A stretch of 64,000 bases of DNA, taken from NCBI GenBank assembly GCA_963513935.1, contig OY740768.1, forward strand, positions 19,715,177 through 19,779,176, read 5' to 3'. Of this stretch, positions 58,721-64,000 are shown in pieces (positions within the stretch are counted from its first letter, which is position 1; every line of letters begins with the position of its first letter). The DNA comes from Aphrophora alni. Lineage: Eukaryota > Arthropoda > Insecta > Hemiptera > Aphrophoridae. The position numbers and the translations under genes were made by a program. Under the pieces are notes generated by a model. It was given only the letters and a program-made list of their open reading frames with translations, was not told where the DNA came from and did no database searches.

Positions 58721-58950
58721 TTTCTGAATATTTGTACTCCACTGTAGGCTGTTTAGCTAATGTTTACTTTTTTTTACTCTAATTTGTATTTCATCCTCCA
58801 ATAAGTTTAACTAAATGTCTGTCCGTAGGGTACAAATTCCTTATGCACATACCTCTTATAACAAAAAATAAATGAGTGTAGATTACATATTGGATTTTCT
58901 TTCTTCCTGTCCTTTGATGTGACAAGTTTTATGAATCACTTTTTCTTTTA

Positions 58951-59130
58951 ATTTAAAGCACAAAAACGTCACGGTTATTTAAAAAATAAATTGTCTTATA
59001 AAACAGGCCCATAGCTCTCGAATACTCTCATGTCAGGGTCTGAAGAGAAACAGAGTTGGTCAAGAGACATATGATAGAAACGATAAACGAAAGGGATATA
59101 ACCCAAAACTAGATGAAGAAAGGTATTTTA
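58951..59130 (+). repeat. Dispersed repeat family A, copy 17
   Basis: Head AATTTAAAGCACAAAAACGT, then CAGGCCCATAGCTCTCGAAT, ACTCTCATGTCAGGGTCTG, GAGTTGGTCAAGAGACATAT, GGATATAACCCAAAACTAGA and GAAGAAAGGT, where it stops. Confidence 0.75.
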
Positions 59131-59134
59131 TACG

Positions 59135-61079
59135 TCATTAGAAGGTCAGTTGTTTTGCTGCTTTCCTGTAAGATTCTTTGGAAATTTGCCGCTTGCTAAA
59201 ATTATGTACTAAAACATCACGTACAGTTTGGTGATTCAAACAAAATTAATAACCCAACATTATTACCGTCAAAAGTCAACGATAGTTGAAGCTCTCACTT
59301 TCCTCATTTCGTGTTGTGCATGGTGGTTCAGAACGGTGATCATTCTCCACTTTGTCATGGCCGTCCAAAATTATCTGTGCCACCTAAATACATGGGCTCT
59401 GTAAGGCTTCATCTTCGTAAGCTTATTTTACCTCGACAAATATCTTCAAATTTCTTACACAATTGGATTGAGTACAGCTGATAAATATTATTGAGCTTTT
59501 GTGTAACGTAATGAAAAACAAAATATTACAAAGACTATGGCGCAATAAAATAAAATAAAAGTAAGTCAAAAAACTAATATAAGGCCAACTAATCAGACTA
59601 TCAACTGTTGCTTTGTTCGTCTCACGAGCTGCCACTTCCTGAGAAAAAAATCAGTCTTAATACTTTTTACAAACTTTAATTTTTCATTCAAAATTAATTA
59701 CTTTTACCTTCTTCAGTTTCAAATGCATCCATCTTAATACGTGATGGAAAACAAATTATTCACCCAAATGAATTCGAACGATTTTAAAACAATTCATTCG
59801 GGTCATCATAATACTTTCTCAACTCTGACACTCAAACCATCACTCATAAATTTACTGATTTTCATAATAGCCCATATCGCTAATTTATATACTTTTTTTA
59901 TGTGTTTATTTATAGTTATTAATTTGTATAAAAATAGAAGTAAATTTATCGTTCTTATATGATAGTTTATAAATCACTTAGATAGTATTTTTCAAAGCCT
60001 TTATACTGGTTTACTATTACAAAAGTAATCATATCCTATGTTGTTTGTACCCGGAGGAATATTATACTGGGATTATAATATACGGTTCCAACAGCCCTTT
60101 TTTAACGACCATCTCTACATCTTTTAAATTACAAAAATACAGCACAGCTGTGTAGTCAGGGGGAAGTGACAGCTCTAGTATTTTTTATCTGCTTTATTTA
60201 TTCCTTTTATTCTGTATCATCAACAAATAAAACATTGTAATGGACACAAAATATTTAAAGTGTTGTATACCTACTCAATTCAACCTGTAATTTGTAAATA
60301 CAACACAAATTCAGTTTTATAATTCAGGAAACCTCTTTTTATAATTAAAATTGCTTTAACAAGTTGATAAATAATTGTCAAAACAACTGTCAGTAATTTG
60401 TTGTTTAGCAATTTTTGTAATAACAGTACTCAACAAGTCTTACAATTTTTGATTTAAGACACGTAATAAATGTTTCTTGGCCTTGAGTAGTAGCCAACGT
60501 GTTTATATTTAAAAGTAAAATATGTGGAGTCAGTAGCTGACTAACAAACAACTCAATGCTCTATGATCAATTATTAAAATTATTTAGTCATGGTTTATGG
60601 CTCCTATTCCCACATTTAGTGATCTCTTTGCGTTAATTTATAACTGATACTAGGACTATACATAAGGTCTGTTCTATTTACGTGGAGAAGAATCTATTTT
60701 TTACGTAATTTCCCGTATTTAATTACGAAAAAAAAAACAGGAAAAAATGACGATTTACTCTTTATCAGGTATTTACTGGCGATATGACGCGAGTTTTGGT
60801 CGTTACCAACCATATATTGTGAGGAAGATTATTTACTGTGTTTAAATATGCATCTGTCAATACATAAATAATGTATAGTTTATTGGGATACTTATTCTCC
60901 ACATAAGGGGGAGGAGAATATTATGCCTGGATATTTAGATTATGTTAACAATACTATTTGTATCATACATTTGTTACTTTGTATTGTATAAAGGTCGTAT
61001 TAGCATTTTTAGATCCTGGTTTAAAAGTATATAAAACTTGCTATTAACCTATAGAAGCAAAGTCATCGTCGAAAAGCGA
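59135..61079. other. Mostly unassigned AT-rich sequence
   Basis: 59290-59460 is slightly more complex and one plus frame reads HGRPKLSVPP, faintly like a transposase linker, but nothing else supports it. The remainder has no recognisable content. Confidence 0.35.
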
Positions 61080-61947
61080 CTTAAGTCACGTGGTCACCCC
61101 CACCACTTTTGTCCTCAAATATGGCACTCTCTACTATTATATTCTCCGAATACTGCGGTAAAACGAAAAAAACCTGTTATCAGGTGAATATCATTTTATA
61201 TTAGGAATATCTGAATTGAAAACGGAATCGTAGTAGACATCTACCTCCTTAAACGTTATTATATTTTCCTAATATGCTGTAAAACGACAAAATCCTGTTA
61301 TCAGGTGAATTTGATTTGATAGGAAGTCTATTTGAATTGAAAACTGAATCACAGTTAACATCCACCTCCTTTAAGATTATATTCTCCGAATACTGCGGTA
61401 AAACTACAAAATCCTGTTATAAGGTGATTATGATTTGATAGGAGGTCTATCTAAATTGAAAACTAAATCGCAGGGGTGGGGTAAGGGCGGGGCAAGTGAG
61501 GAGGGGGAGGGACAAGGGACGGGGCAAGAAGCGGGGCAAAAGATCAGTGGAGTGAGAAGGGGCGGGGCTTATGTCACGTGATCAATTCCTACCACGTTTG
61601 TTCTAAGTGCCCCCGTCTCTAGTGACATCTACCTCCTTTAACATTATATACTCCGGATATTGCGGTAAAATTACATAACCCAGTTATCAGGTGAATTTGA
61701 TTCGATAGGAGGTCTATTATAATTGAAAACGGAATCGCATTGACATCTACCTCCTTTAACATTATATTTTCCTGATACTGCGGTAAAACTACAAAATCCT
61801 ATTATAATGTGATTATGATTTGATAGGAGGTCTATCTGAAGTGAAAACTTAATCGCAGGGGCGAGGTAAGGGCGGGGCATGTGAGGTGGGGCAAGGGGTA
61901 GGTCAGAAGAGGGTTAAGATAAAAGGGGAGGGGTAAGGGGCGGGGCT
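61080..61947 (+). repeat. Compound repeat: 120-bp AT units alternating with G-rich blocks
   Basis: The phrase ATTATATTCTCCGAATACTG with GCGGTAAAAC starts units near 61135, 61256, 61375, 61643 and 61760 (spacings about 121, 119, 268 and 117). Each ends in ACATCTACCTCCTTTAA-like wording. After three units comes a G-rich block (61471-61568), after two more a second (61858-61947), both containing GGGCGGGGC and many GGGG runs. A CACGTG-containing spacer (61087 and 61575) precedes each group, so the whole is a two-copy higher-order repeat of roughly 490 and 380 bp. No coding frame; class unknown. Confidence 0.88.
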
Positions 61948-61949
61948 CA

Positions 61950-63357
61950 ATCAGCTGCTATGTAAAACTGTACCGAACATCTATCTCAAAAATCTTACCA
62001 GATCATCCCTTAAATATTTGAACTAACTGGTTAAATTTTCATGTCATGTTACACTAATTCGTTAGTTATCGTACTTACGATAAGTGAAGGTTTTTACGTT
62101 AATCTTTACTTTCGTTAACTAAATGCCAACAGATTAACTTTTTAAACAATAACCCAGTTTTAAAATTACATAAAATGAATTAACACATGTGTAAAACTAA
62201 TGAAAATTGTGTTAACAACAACCATCAAGTATGTTATTATTTATTGCAATAGTGCACTTCATTAGTTAAGTGTCGAAAACAAATTAATGTTTAGTTCATG
62301 TCATAGTTTTGAAGAAGGGCTTTTGATACAGTCCACATCCAATCATTAAACATAAGTGCCCTTAGTACTGTCCATTGACTAGAACAATTTGTGTATGAAC
62401 AACCTGTTCGACCAACCCGTATAACAATTTGAAATAGGAACTTGTCATAGTACATCATGCAATAAATTTATATGTTATTTCATAAATACATCATATCTTT
62501 TAATAAATATAGCCTCAACTCTGTTTTATATTATTGGTGACTTACCATAATTAAGTAGTACGATGTCCTGAAAGCTCCGTCAATAATTCAAAATTTGAAA
62601 AAAGAAAGAAAAAAAAAGGATTTTGGGACACTTTGTGTAGCTTAATTTTTTAGGGATTTATGGTTAATCAAATATTTTTAATGATAACCAATATAAATTA
62701 GTAGGTTATTTTAAAGAGAATAACGATTACACATAAAAAAAAGTTTTATCGCTGTCTAAAATAGTAGACAATTTAAATTTAAATGTACCGTACTCTCTAT
62801 AGCTATTTATTTACATCGTATTACTCAAATAAAGTTTTAAGAAAATATGATACAAGCTCATTTAATGTGAATGACAGTACTAAATCAGATTTATTTTCAT
62901 AGATCGTATTCAAAATAACTACTTATAATATACTATTGACGTGGCAAAACCCAATTAGTGATTAATAAGCCAATAAGAAAATTTCAATTAAACGAAATTG
63001 AGTTTACAGTAATATTTTCTTAATCAAATGACTTTCTCAAAGAGTTGCCATAAGATATAAATTTGTAAAATAGTTTTACAGTGTCAAAATATTGTTATTT
63101 TAATGTCGTTCATGAACCCCAACGGAATATCTTTGGCAAATAGTACATGTTTTAATGATTGCTCTCTACTTAAAGTGCTTTCTTTGTAATTAAACTCTAT
63201 TTAAAGTTTAAGTAATGGATGGATTCGAAACCTCTATTTTACATTTCAATTCGTTGTCATTTAGATAGTTACTACATAACAACCTACGGTTGGAACCGAT
63301 TTTTCTACATGTACGAGTATAACTCAATAGGAGTGTTTAAAATGTTTGTGCTGCCTT
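61950..63357. other. Unassigned AT-rich sequence
   Basis: Nothing recognised. Confidence 0.45.
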
Positions 63358-63600
63358 CAAAATCGAAAAACCTCAATATCATTATCACCTAAAAAGAAGA
63401 GAGGAAGATCAAATGAAGACCGCTAGACCTTAAATACTTTAATAGTGTCAGAATCGAAAGAGAACAAGAGTTGGTCAATAGAAACCTGATAGGAGAGATG
63501 AAAGAGAAGAATCTAACCAAATACTACAGGAAAGTGATGTAGATCCAACTGGGATCCCTCAAAATTGCCACTTTCGTAATTACTATAGTGAGCTCCTGTA
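63358..63600 (+). repeat. Dispersed repeat family A, copy 18
   Basis: Head AATCGAAAAACCTCAATATC with ATTATCACC, then GAAGACCGCTAGACCTTAAA, TAGTGTCAGAATCGAAAGAG, CAAGAGTTGGTCAATAGAAA, CTGATAGGAGAGATGAAAGA, GATGTAGATCCAACTGGGAT and TAATTACTATAGTGAGCTCC. It is well preserved at the 3' end. Confidence 0.8.
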
Positions 63601-63609
63601 GGTATTCAA

Positions 63610-64000
63610 AACTCCAATTTTGGAGTACTGTAGTGCAAAATTACGTTATACTCCAAATATTAGTCTTATTTTCACTCATTTACAATTAAAGGGGAACGGG
63701 AGTCTTTTGACATACATGGGAGTTTTTGAACTAATTGCGTAACTTAAAATCTTATTTGTTTTTCAGGCCTGAAAGGTCTTAATTGTTTCATACTAAAAAC
63801 TGTTTCACTCACTATGCTAGTGGACATGAATCAGCCCTGATGGGCTTCGTGTTTGAATATGGCCTCCACTTACCTCAATCAATAAAGTATTTGCTTTGGT
63901 CCTCCTGGAACTTATTTAGTCCTTATTTTTTATTAATAATACCTCTACAACCTTTATTCATTAAAATTATCATGGCGAGCCTTCTATTCATTTCTTCGAT
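63610..64000. other. Unassigned AT-rich sequence at the window edge
   Basis: Nothing recognised. Confidence 0.45.

Noticed and set aside
59290..59460. Possible transposase fragment (HGRPKLSVPP)
   Set aside because: GRPKLS-like words are common by chance. No catalytic motif, terminal repeats or target duplication accompany it.

Overview
This looks like eukaryotic nuclear DNA, most likely from an arthropod. It is strongly AT-rich by eye and has no operon-like or densely coding organisation. It carries a short interstitial run of CCTAA units, the common arthropod telomere motif, and remnants of non-LTR retrotransposons and Tc1/mariner-type elements. I recognise no intact host gene. The longest open frame (23329-27987, minus strand) is a by-product of a 75-bp tandem repeat whose period is divisible by three. 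The window reads as intergenic or heterochromatin-like sequence built from layered, decayed mobile elements.

Region by region. 0.8-1.2 kb: frameshifted C-terminal end of a LINE reverse transcriptase (minus). 2-21 kb: several dispersed families, here called A, B, C and D, recur almost always in the same orientation and often in the same order (D then A, B then A). A tRNA-like remnant lies at 3.4 kb, a CCTAA run at 13.4 kb, and a 155-bp foldback with two opposed hairpin motifs at 16.2 kb. 23.29-28.04 kb: the most striking object, a 4.75-kb element with 70-bp near-perfect terminal inverted repeats. Its interior is one inverted unit followed by 61 head-to-tail 75-bp units, and each unit can be drawn as a three-stem, hammerhead-like fold. 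30-33 kb: further copies of the dispersed families and two more copies of the hairpin motif. 35.5-37.4 kb: two tandem copies (plus a partial third) of an approximately 0.9-kb LTR-like unit, each with an identical TATA box and TCAGT initiator at 30-nt spacing. 37.5-38.2 kb: a 674-bp mariner-type non-autonomous element with TA target-site duplication. 39.6-40.05 kb: LINE RNase H remnant (minus). 42-47.4 kb: family A again, including a copy whose leading hairpin has expanded into 94-bp tandem units. 48.35-48.94 kb: a Tc1-like relic. 53.5-54.1 kb and 58.3-58.7 kb: two more LINE C-terminal remnants (minus). 61.1-61.9 kb: a compound repeat alternating about 120-bp AT-rich units with G-rich blocks containing GGGGCGGGGC-type runs.

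Nothing here forms a pathway. The shared theme is mobile-element biology: hairpin or ribozyme-like motifs in several families, satellite growth inside an inverted-repeat element, and duplicated promoter-bearing units. All identifications are from reading the sequence and translations; no database search was possible.
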